Assembly: GCF_003182095.1 (NCBI RefSeq)
Contig: NZ_QGTJ01000002.1
Span: forward strand, 340,435-404,434
Direction: 5' to 3'
Origin: Plasticicumulans acidivorans
GTDB taxonomy: Bacteria; Pseudomonadota; Gammaproteobacteria; Competibacterales; Competibacteraceae
DNA: 64,000 nucleotides
How positions within the stretch are numbered: the stretch's first letter is position 1; each line of letters starts with the position of its first letter. Under the pieces are notes generated by a model, which was given only the letters and a program-made list of their open reading frames with translations, was not told where the DNA came from and did no database searches. Below are positions 1-8,795 of the stretch, piece after piece. Position numbers and translations under genes: made by a program.

Positions 1-1187
1 GTGATCTCCTCACGCTGGCGCGCCAGCGGCAGACCGTTGATCTCGACGACGTTGTCGAGCAGCCGCGTGAACACGGCGACCACTTCACGATACGTCTCCC
101 AGTCGAAGCGCGCCCGCTCGGTGAACGGTTCGAGCACGAAGCGCGTCAGGTCGACCGAGCCGAGCAGGCACGAGCCATACGGTGGCAGCGGCTGTTCACC
201 GCAGGGATTGGTGGCGCGGATGTTCTCGCACCACCAGTTGTTGTTCATCTCGTTGACCTTGTCGATCAGGATGAAGCCCGGCTCGGCGTAGTCATACGTC
301 GAAGACATGATCACGTCCCACAGCCGGCGGGCACGGATGGTCTTGTAGACCTTGCAGGCGACCAGGCCGGACTCGTTGACGATCAGGCCCTCATGTGTCG
401 GCCATTCACGCCAGACGACGTCGGCACGGGTGAGATCGGTGGCGTCGGCCTCGGCTTCCTTCGCCCGGATCGGGAACGACAATTTCCAGTCGACGTCAGC
501 CTTGACCGCCTCCATGAATTCCTGCGTCACCAGCAGCGACAGGTTGAACTGGCGCAGGCGGCCGTCTTCACGCTTGGCGCGGATGAATTCCTGCACGTCC
601 GGATGGGTAACGTCGAAGGTACCCATCTGCGCACCGCGGCGGCCGCCGGCGGACGATACGGTGAAGCACATCTTGTCGTAGATATCCATGAACGACAGCG
701 GCCCGCTGGTGTAGGCACCGGCGCCGCTGACGTAAGCGCCGCGCGGACGCAGTGTCGAAAATTCATAGCCGATGCCGCAACCGGCCTTCAGCGTCAGTCC
801 GGCTTCGTGGACCTTTTCGAGGATGTCATCCATCGAATCCTCGATGGTGCCGGAGACAGTGCAGTTGATCGTGCTGGTCGCCGGCTTGTGCTCCCAGGCA
901 CCGGCGTTGGAGGTGATGCGCCCGGCCGGAATCGCCCCGTGGCGCAGCGCCCACAGAAAACGCTCGAACCATTGCTCGCGCAGCTCAGGTGTCGCCTCGA
1001 CCTCGGCGATGGCCCGCGCCACGCGCTGCCAGGTCATATCGACCGTTTCATCGATGACGCGGCCGTCCTTTGCCTTCAAACGATACTTTTTGTCCCAGAT
1101 GTCGTAGGAAGCCGGCTGCAGCGGAATATCAGCGACACCACGACGGACGATATCGACGGGCTTCAGGCGGGCATGCTTGTTCGACAC
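1..1187 (-). CDS. nrdJ: Adenosylcobalamin-dependent ribonucleotide reductase (class II), N-terminal part
   Basis: This gene runs off the left edge; about 395 N-terminal residues are visible. Class II ribonucleotide reductases reduce ribonucleotides to deoxyribonucleotides using a cobalamin-derived thiyl radical, with or without oxygen. The translation shows the N-terminal cysteine context STINCTVSGTIEDSMDDI, then the core segments KAGCGIGYEFS, SAGGRRGAQMG and NPCGEQPLPPYGSC, all typical of the long NrdJ form. The start is a GTG at 1187-1185, preceded by GAGGAG about 9 bases upstream. The 300 bp upstream carries two NrdR-type boxes. Being partial, its C-terminal cysteine pair cannot be checked. 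Confidence 0.93.
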   Translation of the reverse strand, partial: MSNKHARLKPVDIVRRGVADIPLQPASYDIWDKKYRLKAKDGRVIDETVDMTWQRVARAIAEVEATPELREQWFERFLWALRHGAIPAGRITSNAGAWEHKPATSTINCTVSGTIEDSMDDILEKVHEAGLTLKAGCGIGYEFSTLRPRGAYVSGAGAYTSGPLSFMDIYDKMCFTVSSAGGRRGAQMGTFDVTHPDVQEFIRAKREDGRLRQFNLSLLVTQEFMEAVKADVDWKLSFPIRAKEAEADATDLTRADVVWREWPTHEGLIVNESGLVACKVYKTIRARRLWDVIMSSTYDYAEPGFILIDKVNEMNNNWWCENIRATNPCGEQPLPPYGSCLLGSVDLTRFVLEPFTERARFDWETYREVVAVFTRLLDNVVEINGLPLARQREEI

Positions 1188-1302
1188 GGAGTCGTTCTCC
1201 TCAAGAAAACGCGGAATGCAAAAAAACGCAGCGGAAACTGCACCGTCGCAACGATGGGCCGCATCGTACGCACAGCAGAAATGAGGGATGGCGCTTATCG
1301 AA

Positions 1303-1318
1303 CCACAATATGCTGTGT
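1303..1318. promoter_or_regulatory. NrdR-type box, proximal to nrdJ
   Basis: The sequence CCACAATATGCTGTGT matches the NrdR box consensus (ACACAATATATTGTGT-like) at 13 of 16 positions. NrdR is the zinc-finger/ATP-cone repressor of ribonucleotide reductase genes and binds paired boxes. This box lies about 116 bp upstream of the nrdJ start codon and overlaps a possible minus-strand -10 element (TATTGT). Confidence 0.72.
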
Positions 1319-1334
1319 CCGTGTAGTCTTGAAA

Positions 1335-1350
1335 TCTCGACTTATTGTGT
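1335..1350. promoter_or_regulatory. NrdR-type box, distal to nrdJ
   Basis: The sequence TCTCGACTTATTGTGT matches the NrdR consensus at 11 of 16 positions, with one half-site (TTGTGT) intact. It begins 32 bp from the first box. NrdR box pairs are characteristically separated by about three helical turns, so the spacing supports both boxes more than either sequence does alone. Confidence 0.62.
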
Positions 1351-1491
1351 TCTGCTTACAGTGGCCGCGTTACCTGACAGGCCGTGACCACCGCCCGGCG
1401 ACTGGCACGTAATTCTACGGGGATGCTATAAGCGAGGGCAGTCTGCCCCTTGGCCATGGACAGTAGCCGCACAGGTATAGAGGACGACCCG

Positions 1492-2007
1492 ATGAGACCC
1501 CTGATTGCCACCGCCGCCGTACTGGCGCTTGCTGGTCTGGGCGCCTGCGCCCAGGCACCGATACCGCAAACCTACCCCGTGAGCCAGCAGCTAAGGATGC
1601 AGTCGGCCGCTCATTGGGACACCCTCGCGCAGCATGTCGCACAGCGTTTGAACCAACAGCTACCCGGCGGGGATCGAGGCATTGCGCTCTATGTCGCACC
1701 TCCGGCACAAAAAACCGAATTCGACGTGGCTTTGCATGAGCTGCTGATCACCCACCTCGTACAGTACGGTTTCAGCATCAGCGAATCCCCCTACAGCGGC
1801 GCACTGGCTGTATCGCTTGAAACGCAGGTCATCACCGCACCAGATGCGGATACGGAAATCATCGTCAACACATCAGTAATGGACGGACAGCAATTCCGAG
1901 CTCGCCTGAGTGACATTTTTTACGTCAACAGCGCTAACGAAATTCAGTACGTTGGCGCACCGGTCAGACCCGACCTGTCCCGCCGCCTGGAGGTCGTAGG
2001 TTCATGA
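1492..2007 (+). CDS. Small lipoprotein encoded with a FlgO-family protein
   Basis: The protein has 171 residues. I chose the ATG at 1492 because AGAGGAC lies just upstream and the protein then begins with a clean lipoprotein signal: Met-Arg, a hydrophobic stretch, and a lipobox ending LGAC at about residue 18. An upstream in-frame ATG would bury this signal. The mature part is short, soluble and mixed alpha/beta. It overlaps the next gene by 4 bases (ATGA), so the two are translationally coupled, and the partner is FlgO-like. I do not recognise the family; an outer-membrane or flagellum-associated lipoprotein is inferred from context only. Confidence 0.75.
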   Translation: MRPLIATAAVLALAGLGACAQAPIPQTYPVSQQLRMQSAAHWDTLAQHVAQRLNQQLPGGDRGIALYVAPPAQKTEFDVALHELLITHLVQYGFSISESPYSGALAVSLETQVITAPDADTEIIVNTSVMDGQQFRARLSDIFYVNSANEIQYVGAPVRPDLSRRLEVVGS

Positions 2008-2546
2008 TGCGCTCTTACCACTTCGCACGCTGGGCAGTTGCCATGCTGCTGGCGGGCGCGCTGCTGAGCGGGTGTGCCACCACCCGCAGTGAGGTCAATG
2101 ACGGTGATCTGGTCGTTGCCAGCTATACCGCCGCGGATCAGCTGGTCGCTGGAGCCCCCTGGCTGCTGACGGAGAGCCAGCCCGTGCTGGTCGCCAGCCT
2201 TGCCAATATCAATGCCCTCGAAAACTCCTCGGCCTTCGGTCGCATCGCCTCTGAGCAGCTGTCCTCACGCCTCGCGCAGAAAGGTCTGACCGTCATTGAG
2301 ATGAAGATGCGCAAGAACGTCTTCATCGAGAATGATTCCGGCGAATTCGTGCTGTCACGCCAGGTCCGCGACCTCAGCCGTGCACACAACGCGACGGCAG
2401 TGCTGGCGGGTACTTATGCCGTCGGTCGCGATACCGTGTTCGTCAATACACGTCTGATTCGCGTGCTCGATGGTGTCGTGCTCGCCTCCTACGACTACAC
2501 CCTGCCGATCGGCCCCAACACCCGCTCACTGTTGGTGACTCAGTAA
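2004..2546 (+). CDS. FlgO-family outer-membrane lipoprotein
   Basis: The protein has 180 residues, with an N-terminal signal and lipobox LLSGC (Cys at about residue 24). The mature part resembles the FlgO domain: a conserved segment of the type PVLVASLANINALENSSAFG, followed by RIASEQLSSRLAQKG and a C-terminal half ending in V-NTRLIRVLDGVVLASYDY. FlgO proteins are lipoproteins linked to the flagellar outer-membrane disc in Vibrio, but homologues occur widely outside flagellar loci. No flagellar gene is nearby, so the role here is uncertain. The start overlaps the upstream lipoprotein gene. Confidence 0.8.
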   Translation: MMRSYHFARWAVAMLLAGALLSGCATTRSEVNDGDLVVASYTAADQLVAGAPWLLTESQPVLVASLANINALENSSAFGRIASEQLSSRLAQKGLTVIEMKMRKNVFIENDSGEFVLSRQVRDLSRAHNATAVLAGTYAVGRDTVFVNTRLIRVLDGVVLASYDYTLPIGPNTRSLLVTQ

Positions 2547-2556
2547 AGAAAATAAA

Positions 2557-2575
2557 TTGGCAAAAGGCTTGCCAA
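2557..2575 (+). other. Perfect inverted repeat overlapping the tRNA promoter
   Basis: TTGGCAA and TTGCCAA form a 7-bp perfect stem around the 5-base loop AAGGC, just after the FlgO-like gene. No U-run follows on the plus strand, so it is a poor intrinsic terminator. Its right arm contains most of the -35 hexamer of the tRNA-Met promoter, so it could equally be an operator. Confidence 0.5.
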
Positions 2576-2597
2576 AATTGGCGATGGTCATTATACT
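2569..2597 (+). promoter_or_regulatory. Sigma-70 promoter of initiator tRNA
   Basis: TTGCCA (2569-2574) and TATACT (2592-2597) are separated by 17 bases. Transcription would start near 2604, a few bases before the mature tRNA 5' end. This is a near-consensus housekeeping promoter. Confidence 0.8.
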
Positions 2598-2610
2598 TTC
2601 TCTTATCAGT

Positions 2611-2687
<77 letters not shown>

Positions 2688-2697
2688 AAATTCGAAG

Positions 2698-2730
2698 GCC
2701 GGTCACTTAGGTGATCGGCTTTTTTTTATG
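2698..2730 (+). terminator. Intrinsic terminator of tRNA-fMet
   Basis: GGCCGGTCAC pairs with GTGATCGGC-type sequence across the small loop TTAG, followed by eight T residues. It lies 10 bases after the tRNA CCA end. Confidence 0.88.
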
Positions 2731-3074
2731 GCCCATGCTCCAAGTCTCCACTGCAGCTGCAGTGACTCGTGCCCGCAGCGCGTTGAACATCGCGAACGCG
2801 CCTCTCCTCCTTTCAGGGCACAACGCCGGGCAATGCCTGCCATGCCCCCTTCCGCGCTGCCGCGACACCATCACATCGCAACCGTATTGTGATCTAAACA
2901 TCCCATAATACGGTAAATGATTCCTTCCTATGATACTGCGGATCGTTTCTCACGCCTTGTAAACAGCAGGGCTCTTTCCGTGTGATTCCGCTCACAAGCG
3001 GTCGGTCGCTCCACGTCTATATGTCGAAAGCTGGACCTCCTGTCGGGACACAGCTGGCCATATCGAGGTAGCCG
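2731..3074. other. Intergenic region before the first chemoreceptor gene
   Basis: About 340 bp without a convincing gene. The only coding-like stretches are short overlapping frames on both strands that lack ribosome binding sites. An AT-richer segment at about 2890-2935 may hold the promoter of the downstream chemoreceptor gene, but no clear sigma-70 or sigma-28 hexamer pair is present. Confidence 0.6.
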
Positions 3075-5300
3075 ATGACGATCCGCACCACCTTGTTCGC
3101 CCTCACCCTGACGCTCTCCGGTCTGCTGCTTGCCGTCACTGTCGATGACGCCTGGCAAGCACAGACCATGCGCACGGAAGCACAGTACAGCCGGGCTGCC
3201 AACATGGCCGCCAACGCCCTCGCCGAAGCCACAACGAGCTGGGCACGCGAACGAGGCGCAACGCATGGCGCACTCCAGGGCCCCGAGCCGGTGGCGGAAT
3301 CCCTGCGCAAGAGCATTCTTGCCCACCGCCATGATGCCGACACCGCTTTCGCCGATGCACTGCAGCTGTTGCACGACATGCCGCTCAATACCGAAGTGAA
3401 GCGGCGGCTCGATGAAGCGCGTGCCAGCGCGCAGCAGTTGCAGCAGACACGTGAACTGGCTGATCAGGCGTTCACGCTCCCCAAAACCGAGCGCGATGCA
3501 GCGTTGCTGAAGGACTGGATTCCGCTGGCCACTCACGCAATCGAAGCAGCAGAACGCCTGTCACTCGAACTGGATCAACCCAGCCCGTCACCGCATTCAC
3601 GCCTGATAAACCTGCAGGCCATGCGGCACTTCGCCTGGCAAATGAGTGAATACATGGGGCGCGAGCGCGCGGTGGTCGCCGGGCTGATTGCCGCCGGCAA
3701 GCCGATGCAGCAGACGGAAATGGAATTACTCGGTCGCCTGCGTGGACGCGTTGAACTGGCTTGGGAGCGCGTGCAGCAGTTGGCCATGCAGCCCGGCATG
3801 CCGGCATCGGTGCGCAACGCAGCCGCCAGCGCCAACGAAACCGTCTTCGTGCAATTTCAGGATGTTCGCAAAGCCGCTTACGCCGCCGGGATTGCGGCTC
3901 AAGCCTATCCGTACAGCAGTACCGACTGGTTCGCCCGTTCAACTCAGGCGATCGATTCGATCGTCGCCCTCGCACAGGCCGTGAGCAGTGCCGCCGCCGA
4001 CACGGCCGATGAGATCGACGCCCGCAGCCGCAGCGTGTTCGACGCAAATCTCGCTTTCGCTGGCGGCGGCGTACTGCTGTTGCTGGCAACGCTCTGGCTG
4101 ATCAGTCAGCGCGTGGTCAAGCCATTACGCGCCCTGACGCGAACGACGGTGCAACTTGCCGAGGGGCAGCTGGACATCGAAGTCCCCAATACCGCCCGCC
4201 GCGATGAAATCGGCAACCTCGGACGCGCCGTCGAGGTGCTGCGCCGCAATTCGCTCGAAGCGGAGCAGCTGCGCAGCGAGCAGGAACACCAACGCTCTGC
4301 GCACGAAGCGGCAGTGGAACAGCACCATCGCGACCAGGAAGCCGCCCGTGCCGCCCGGGAAGCCGAGAAGGAACAGATTCGCGAGGCCGAGGAACTGCGG
4401 CGAGCCGAACGCGAAGCGGAAAAGGAGCGCGAACGGCAGGCACAACAGGCGAGGAGCGAACACATGGCGCAGCTGGCCCGCGCCTTTGACGCCGCAGCCA
4501 GCAGCATGCTCGACGCCGTATCCCAGGCTGTCGGCGATCTGCAGCGCTCGGCGCAGATGCTGGTCGGCACGGCCGACGGCACCCAGCAGCGCGCCGAAGC
4601 CGTGACACGAGCCGCCAAACAGGCAACCGTCAACGTCGGCAGCGTCGCCGCCGCGGCTGAACAACTCAACGCCTCGATCAAAGACATCGCCCGCCTGGTC
4701 AGCGAATCCGCCGGCATCGTCAACCGCGCCGTCGCCGAAGCGGACTCGACGCGCTCAACCGTGAGCGGACTGGTCGAAGCCGCAGAGCGCATCAGTCAGG
4801 TCATAGGCCTGATCGAGTCGATCGCCGAGCAGACCAATCTGCTGGCCCTGAACGCCACCATCGAGGCCGCGCGCGCCGGAGAAGCCGGAAAAGGCTTTTC
4901 GGTGGTGGCCACCGAGGTCAAGGAACTGGCGCGCCAGACCGGCGACGCGACGCATCAGATCGCCAGCCAGATCGGCAGCCTGCAGCAGGCGACCCGCGGC
5001 ACGGTCGGTGCGATCGCCTCGATCGCCGACACGATCGTCGCCCTCAACGACATCGCAACGGCAATCGCCGCCGCCGTCGAACAGCAGCAGGCGGCGACAC
5101 AGGAAATCGCCCGCAATGTGCATCTGACCGCCGACGGTGCCGAAGCCGTGCAGCAGCACATCGGCGAGGTCGGTTCAGCCGCCAGCGCCACCCACGCGGA
5201 AGCCGACCGGGTACTCGCCGCGGCCGGAACGCTCGCCGAGCAGGCGGACGGCCTGCGCAGCGAGGTTGGCCGCTTCCTCGATGACGTGCGCCGCAGCTGA
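3075..5300 (+). CDS. Methyl-accepting chemotaxis protein
   Basis: The protein has 741 residues. The order is: N-terminal membrane anchor (about residues 5-22), a helical periplasmic domain of about 290 residues, a second membrane segment (about 325-343), HAMP (about 345-395), a highly charged helix rich in Glu, Arg and Ala (about 393-470), and the methyl-accepting signalling domain. The hairpin tip [20 protein letters not shown] lies near residue 582. Such receptors pass ligand information to CheA/CheW at the cell pole. The ligand is unknown. No che gene is adjacent. The long charged insert between HAMP and the signalling domain is unusual. Confidence 0.94.
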   Translation: MTIRTTLFALTLTLSGLLLAVTVDDAWQAQTMRTEAQYSRAANMAANALAEATTSWARERGATHGALQGPEPVAESLRKSILAHRHDADTAFADALQLLHDMPLNTEVKRRLDEARASAQQLQQTRELADQAFTLPKTERDAALLKDWIPLATHAIEAAERLSLELDQPSPSPHSRLINLQAMRHFAWQMSEYMGRERAVVAGLIAAGKPMQQTEMELLGRLRGRVELAWERVQQLAMQPGMPASVRNAAASANETVFVQFQDVRKAAYAAGIAAQAYPYSSTDWFARSTQAIDSIVALAQAVSSAAADTADEIDARSRSVFDANLAFAGGGVLLLLATLWLISQRVVKPLRALTRTTVQLAEGQLDIEVPNTARRDEIGNLGRAVEVLRRNSLEAEQLRSEQEHQRSAHEAAVEQHHRDQEAARAAREAEKEQIREAEELRRAEREAEKERERQAQQARSEHMAQLARAFDAAASSMLDAVSQAVGDLQRSAQMLVGTADGTQQRAEAVTRAAKQATVNVGSVAAAAEQLNASIKDIARLVSESAGIVNRAVAEADSTRSTVSGLVEAAERISQVIGLIESIAEQTNLLALNATIEAARAGEAGKGFSVVATEVKELARQTGDATHQIASQIGSLQQATRGTVGAIASIADTIVALNDIATAIAAAVEQQQAATQEIARNVHLTADGAEAVQQHIGEVGSAASATHAEADRVLAAAGTLAEQADGLRSEVGRFLDDVRRS

Positions 5301-5310
5301 ACGGCCGGGC

Positions 5311-5769
5311 TCACACGCCGTAGCGTGCCACGGCACCGAGGCCGATGCAGACGATACCGAGCAGCAGATTGAGCAGCACCAGGGCGCGCATGCGCCCCGC
5401 GAGTGCCCCGGCACGCGGCTTGTCGGCCGCCGCTGCGGCACGGCGCAGTGCGCGGTACACGAACAGGTGGATCACGACGAAGATCAGCCCCATCAGCACA
5501 CCGAGTCCGGCCATCGCGTGCAGCGCCGGCGGCAAGGCGGCGAACCCGCCGCGCCCGGCGATCAGCGCAAAGCCCGAGGCCAGTGTCAGCGGCATTGCGC
5601 CCCAGACAATGGCAAAAAATCGCCCCGCCACCGCCAGTTGCAAAGGACCGAGGCGGTCAGCCGGCAGCTGCGCCGTGAGCAGCAGCGGATGCAGCACGAA
5701 GCGCATGAAAACCATGCCGCCAATCCAGACCGTGACCGCCAGCAGATGCAGCGCCAGTAACGAGGACAT
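5311..5769 (-). CDS. CopD-like four-helix membrane protein
   Basis: The protein has 152 residues and about four transmembrane segments. It starts with LLALHLLAVTVWIGGMVFM, close to the conserved first helix of CopD-family proteins, where a His and the WIGG motif recur. The last helix ends near the C-terminus. CopD-family proteins are inner-membrane proteins, some of them linked to copper uptake, but many short relatives have no defined substrate. It ends 10 bases from the convergent chemoreceptor gene and is preceded 44 bp upstream by an MBL-fold hydrolase gene in the same direction, possibly the same transcript. Confidence 0.72.
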   Translation of the reverse strand: MSSLLALHLLAVTVWIGGMVFMRFVLHPLLLTAQLPADRLGPLQLAVAGRFFAIVWGAMPLTLASGFALIAGRGGFAALPPALHAMAGLGVLMGLIFVVIHLFVYRALRRAAAAADKPRAGALAGRMRALVLLNLLLGIVCIGLGAVARYGV

Positions 5770-5813
5770 CGGTGGTTTCTCCGTTGCAATGACCGCAAAA
5801 AGAGCCGCTGAGC

Positions 5814-6803
5814 TCAGCGCTGTGCGCGATCGAGCCAGACTTCCAGCCCCTGGGCGTTGAGCTCCACATCGAGTGCGAGCAGTTCGCGGATCTTTGTGCT
5901 GCCGAGCGTCACGCCGTGCGCAGCCGCGCGGGCACCGAAATAGGCGAACATGCCCTCCACCAGCGCGCTGTGACGCTCAGGTCGACCATTCGCGTCATGT
6001 GCCAGCTCGACCAGGGCGTCGATCTGCTCGATGAGCTGCGCGGCCAGCTGCTCGACGCCGGTGACGCGGGAATAGTGCGTCAGGAACATGGCCTTAGGCT
6101 TGAACGTCAACAGACGGGCAATCGAAGTTTTCATCGCTTCGGGCTCGAACTGCACCGGTGTCGAGGTCGGGAAGATGAACGGCCCCTGCTCGGTATCGAG
6201 CTCCCGGTAGGAGATGCCGAACGTATCGCCGGTGAAGCACGCAGCGGCGCGCGCATCCCACACGCACAGGTGGTGACGGGCGTGGCCGGGCGTATCGAGA
6301 CAGACCAGCGGGCGCCCGGCCAGATCGATGACGTGACCGTCGGCGGCTTCGATGACACGCTCGGCAGCCACCGGCAGCAGTTCACCATAGGTGCGACGCA
6401 CGGTATCGGCGCCGTACACGGCACTGGCACCGGCGACCAGCGCCGTCGGGTCGACCATGTGGCGGGCGCCGCGCGGATGCACCACGAGGCGAGCATTGGG
6501 CAGCGCGGCCATCATCGCACCAGCGCCACCGGCATGGTCGAGATGCACGTGGGTGACGATCACGTAGTCGACGGCTTCGCGGGGGATGCCTTTGTAATCG
6601 AGCACCCCGAGCAACTGCGCTACCGAATAATTGGTACCGACATCGATGAAAGCGGCGCGGCCCTGCTCGACGAGCAGGTGACTCGCGTCGAACAACGGCC
6701 GCTCGAAACCGGTATCGATGGCGGTGATGCCATGGTCGTAGTCGATGAAACTCAGCGAAAGCGCGTCCTGCGTTTCAATGGCGACAGCGGTCGGATGGTT
6801 CAC
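5814..6803 (-). CDS. MBL-fold metallo-hydrolase
   Basis: About 329 residues. The zinc-binding signature THVHLDHAGG lies about 80 residues in. Later metal ligands follow in LDTPGHARHHLCVWD and CFTGDTFG, and a final His occurs in FLTHYSR. These are the elements of the metallo-beta-lactamase hydrolase fold, which includes glyoxalase II, lactonases and flavodiiron relatives; the exact substrate is not evident. I chose the GTG at 6803 because CGAGG lies 6-7 bases upstream; a longer frame reaches only a TTG without a ribosome binding site. The gene lies between nfeD and the CopD-like gene on the same strand. Confidence 0.85.
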   Translation of the reverse strand: MNHPTAVAIETQDALSLSFIDYDHGITAIDTGFERPLFDASHLLVEQGRAAFIDVGTNYSVAQLLGVLDYKGIPREAVDYVIVTHVHLDHAGGAGAMMAALPNARLVVHPRGARHMVDPTALVAGASAVYGADTVRRTYGELLPVAAERVIEAADGHVIDLAGRPLVCLDTPGHARHHLCVWDARAAACFTGDTFGISYRELDTEQGPFIFPTSTPVQFEPEAMKTSIARLLTFKPKAMFLTHYSRVTGVEQLAAQLIEQIDALVELAHDANGRPERHSALVEGMFAYFGARAAAHGVTLGSTKIRELLALDVELNAQGLEVWLDRAQR

Positions 6804-6863
6804 GCGAAACCTCGGAAAGAACGTGACAGTTTCGCGATTGTAAACGCGATGCTGCAACGCAAC

Positions 6864-7352
6864 CTACGAGCTCTGCGATCCTTGAGTCGCCGCGGCCTGT
6901 ACAGGCTCGACCGGCTCGATGCGCAACACCGGCCCGTCGACACCGCAGACGCGCACCCGCGCCCCGGCCGGTGCATCATCGCCGCGGATTTTCCACAGCG
7001 TATCGTCGATGCGCACACGGCCTTCGCCATTGACGATCGGCTCGACCAGCGTCAGCACACGACCACGGTAGGCCTCGCCGCGACGATTCAGCGTCGGTGC
7101 ATCGCTCTGCGTCGGATTGCGCTTGAGCCACATGCGCCAGCCGACGATCGCGGCCACGGCCAGCACCGCGAACACCAGCCATTGCCAGTCGGCGCTGATC
7201 CCTGGAAACGCCGCGACCAACAGGCCGACGATGGCGGCAGAAACGCCCAGCCACAGAAAAAAGAAGCCGGGCGCGAGCACCTCGACGATCATCAGCACCA
7301 CGCCGAGCAGCCACCAGTTCCAGTAGGCGGGTTCGAGCAGCCACTCAGTCAC
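6864..7352 (-). CDS. NfeD-like membrane protein
   Basis: The protein has 162 residues: two or three N-terminal transmembrane helices ([20 protein letters not shown] and the following pair), then a small beta-barrel OB-like domain with [26 protein letters not shown]. This is the short NfeD architecture. NfeD partners the stomatin/SPFH protein encoded next to it and is thought to organise membrane microdomains. The GTG start overlaps the stop of the upstream SPFH gene by 4 bases (GTGA), indicating coupled translation. Confidence 0.92.
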   Translation of the reverse strand: MTEWLLEPAYWNWWLLGVVLMIVEVLAPGFFFLWLGVSAAIVGLLVAAFPGISADWQWLVFAVLAVAAIVGWRMWLKRNPTQSDAPTLNRRGEAYRGRVLTLVEPIVNGEGRVRIDDTLWKIRGDDAPAGARVRVCGVDGPVLRIEPVEPVQAAATQGSQSS

Positions 7353-8278
7353 GGTTTTGCACTCCCTTTGCCAAGACTTTCCTGTGCGATCTCGGCGATG
7401 CCGGCGATCGAGCCGAGCACGCCGGTGGTGTCGAGCGGCATCAGAATAACCTTCTGGTTCGGCGCCGCCGCGATCCGGCCCAGCGCGTCGACGTATTTCT
7501 GCGCCACGAAGTAATTGACCGCCTGCACGCTGCCCTTGGCGATCGCCTCGGACACCATCAGCGTCGCCCGTGCCTCGGCCTGCGCCAGACGTTCACGCGC
7601 CTCGGCCTCGCGGAACGCCGCTTCGCGCGCGCCTTCAGCTTCGAGGATCACCGCCTGCTTCTGCCCCTCGGCTTTGAGGATCTCGGCTTGGCGCTTGCCT
7701 TCGGCTTCGAGGATCGAGGCGCGCTTGTCACGCTCGGCCTTCATCTGCCGTGCCATCGAGTCGACCAGATCCTTGGGCGGCGCGATGTCCTTGATTTCGA
7801 TGCGGGTGACCTTGATGCCCCATGGTGCGGTCGCGTCGTCGACCACCGACAGCAGGCGACCGTTGATCTCATCGCGCTTGGACAGCAGCTCGTCGAGGTC
7901 CATCGAGCCCATGACGGTACGCACATTGGTCATCGTCAGATTGAGAATGGCGAATTCGAGCTGGCTGACTTCGTAGGCGGCGCGCGGCGCGTCGAGCACC
8001 TGGTAGAACACCACGCCATCGACGGTCACCATCGCGTTGTCCTTGGTGATGATCTCCTGCGAGGGTACGTCGAGCACCTGCTCCATCATGTTCAGCTTGC
8101 GGCCGATGCGATCGACCAGCGGGATGATGAAGTTCAGGCCCGGACGCAGAGTCTGCGTGTATTTGCCGAAACGCTCGACGGTGTATTCCATGCCCTGCGG
8201 CACTGACTTCACCCCGAACAGAATCAGCAGCACGGCAAAGGCGACGAACCCGATGACGAAAACGCCGAATGCGCTCAT
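7349..8278 (-). CDS. qmcA: SPFH/stomatin-family membrane protein
   Basis: The protein has 309 residues: an N-terminal transmembrane anchor, then an SPFH (band 7) domain with [27 protein letters not shown] sequence, and a long Ala/Glu-rich coiled coil in which [14 protein letters not shown] units repeat (about 195-245). It ends in a hydrophobic Gly-rich tail. The domain order and length match the QmcA/YbbK group that pairs with NfeD. These proteins oligomerise on the inner membrane as scaffolds. The downstream nfeD overlaps it by 4 bases. The start faces the bufferin operon divergently. Confidence 0.92.
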   Translation of the reverse strand: MSAFGVFVIGFVAFAVLLILFGVKSVPQGMEYTVERFGKYTQTLRPGLNFIIPLVDRIGRKLNMMEQVLDVPSQEIITKDNAMVTVDGVVFYQVLDAPRAAYEVSQLEFAILNLTMTNVRTVMGSMDLDELLSKRDEINGRLLSVVDDATAPWGIKVTRIEIKDIAPPKDLVDSMARQMKAERDKRASILEAEGKRQAEILKAEGQKQAVILEAEGAREAAFREAEARERLAQAEARATLMVSEAIAKGSVQAVNYFVAQKYVDALGRIAAAPNQKVILMPLDTTGVLGSIAGIAEIAQESLGKGSAKP

Positions 8279-8461
8279 GACGGCTTGCTCCTCCTTGTCG
8301 GTAATGCCCTGAGGCTACCCGTTGACGCCAGCGGCGACCATCACAGCGAAAAAAATACACCCGCCTCGCATCCGCGCTGCCGAGGCCGCCGTAGAGGTCT
8401 GTGCCGAACGTTTTCGGCCCCGTCGAACAACTTACACAGACCTGTTTTAAGGAGCCTCACC

Positions 8462-8722
8462 ATGAGCCACGTCGCCACCCGTTCCGGTATCGCCCTCGCC
8501 GCCGCCGCTGCCGCGCTGTTCTCCGCCGGCCTGTTCACCACCTCGGCTGCCCATGCCGGTGAAGGCACGGTGAAGTGTGCCGGCATCAATTCCTGCAAGG
8601 GCACCTCGGAGTGCGCCAGCGCGACCAATGCCTGCAAGGGCCAGAACTCCTGCAAGGGCCAGGGCTGGCTGGGGACCAAGTCCGCCAGCGAGTGCACCTC
8701 GCATGGTGGCAAGGTCCTCTAA
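8462..8722 (+). CDS. BufA2-type bufferin metallophore precursor
   Basis: The precursor has 86 residues. A long Sec signal peptide (about residues 1-36, ending SAAHA) is followed by a core with six cysteines in the rhythm KC-x5-C-KG-x3-C-x6-C-KG-x2-C-KGQGW-x8-C. The repeated CKG units match BufA2-type bufferins. In the known systems the partner MNIO enzyme converts core cysteines to copper-binding heterocycles, and the product is exported to the periplasm to protect against metal. AGGAG lies 8-9 bases before ATG 8462. The MNIO and partner genes follow, separated by a strong hairpin. The bufferin product is inferred from family and neighbours. Confidence 0.88.
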   Translation: MSHVATRSGIALAAAAAALFSAGLFTTSAAHAGEGTVKCAGINSCKGTSECASATNACKGQNSCKGQGWLGTKSASECTSHGGKVL

Positions 8723-8732
8723 GACCGAGTGC

Positions 8733-8770
8733 ACCGCCGGGGCCAGTCCGCCAGGCCCCGGCGGTATTTT
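8733..8770 (+). terminator. Strong intercistronic hairpin between bufA and bufB
   Basis: ACCGCCGGGGCC and GGCCCCGGCGGT form a perfect 12-bp stem around a 9-base loop, followed by ATTTT. It sits 10 bp after the precursor stop codon and 25 bp before the enzyme start. The short, interrupted T-run suggests partial termination or a 3' stabiliser, either of which would make precursor mRNA more abundant than enzyme mRNA. Confidence 0.78.
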
Positions 8771-8795
8771 CCGAGGCGTTGTGCAGGAGTGAGCC

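Noticed and set aside
2707..2908. Overlapping short frames on both strands after the tRNA terminator
   Set aside because: Both are mirror images of the same composition bias, with no ribosome binding site or recognisable motif.
2890..2940. Possible sigma-28 promoter for the first chemoreceptor
   Set aside because: TAAA and GATA elements are present but 18 rather than about 22 bases apart, so the match fails.
6804..6857. Extension of the MBL-fold gene to a TTG start
   Set aside because: No ribosome binding site before the TTG, whereas GTG 6803 has CGAGG at good spacing.
8400..8461. ECF sigma promoter for the bufferin operon
   Set aside because: GAACG and CGTCGAA-like pieces exist but the spacing is about 12 bases, too short for any ECF consensus I know.
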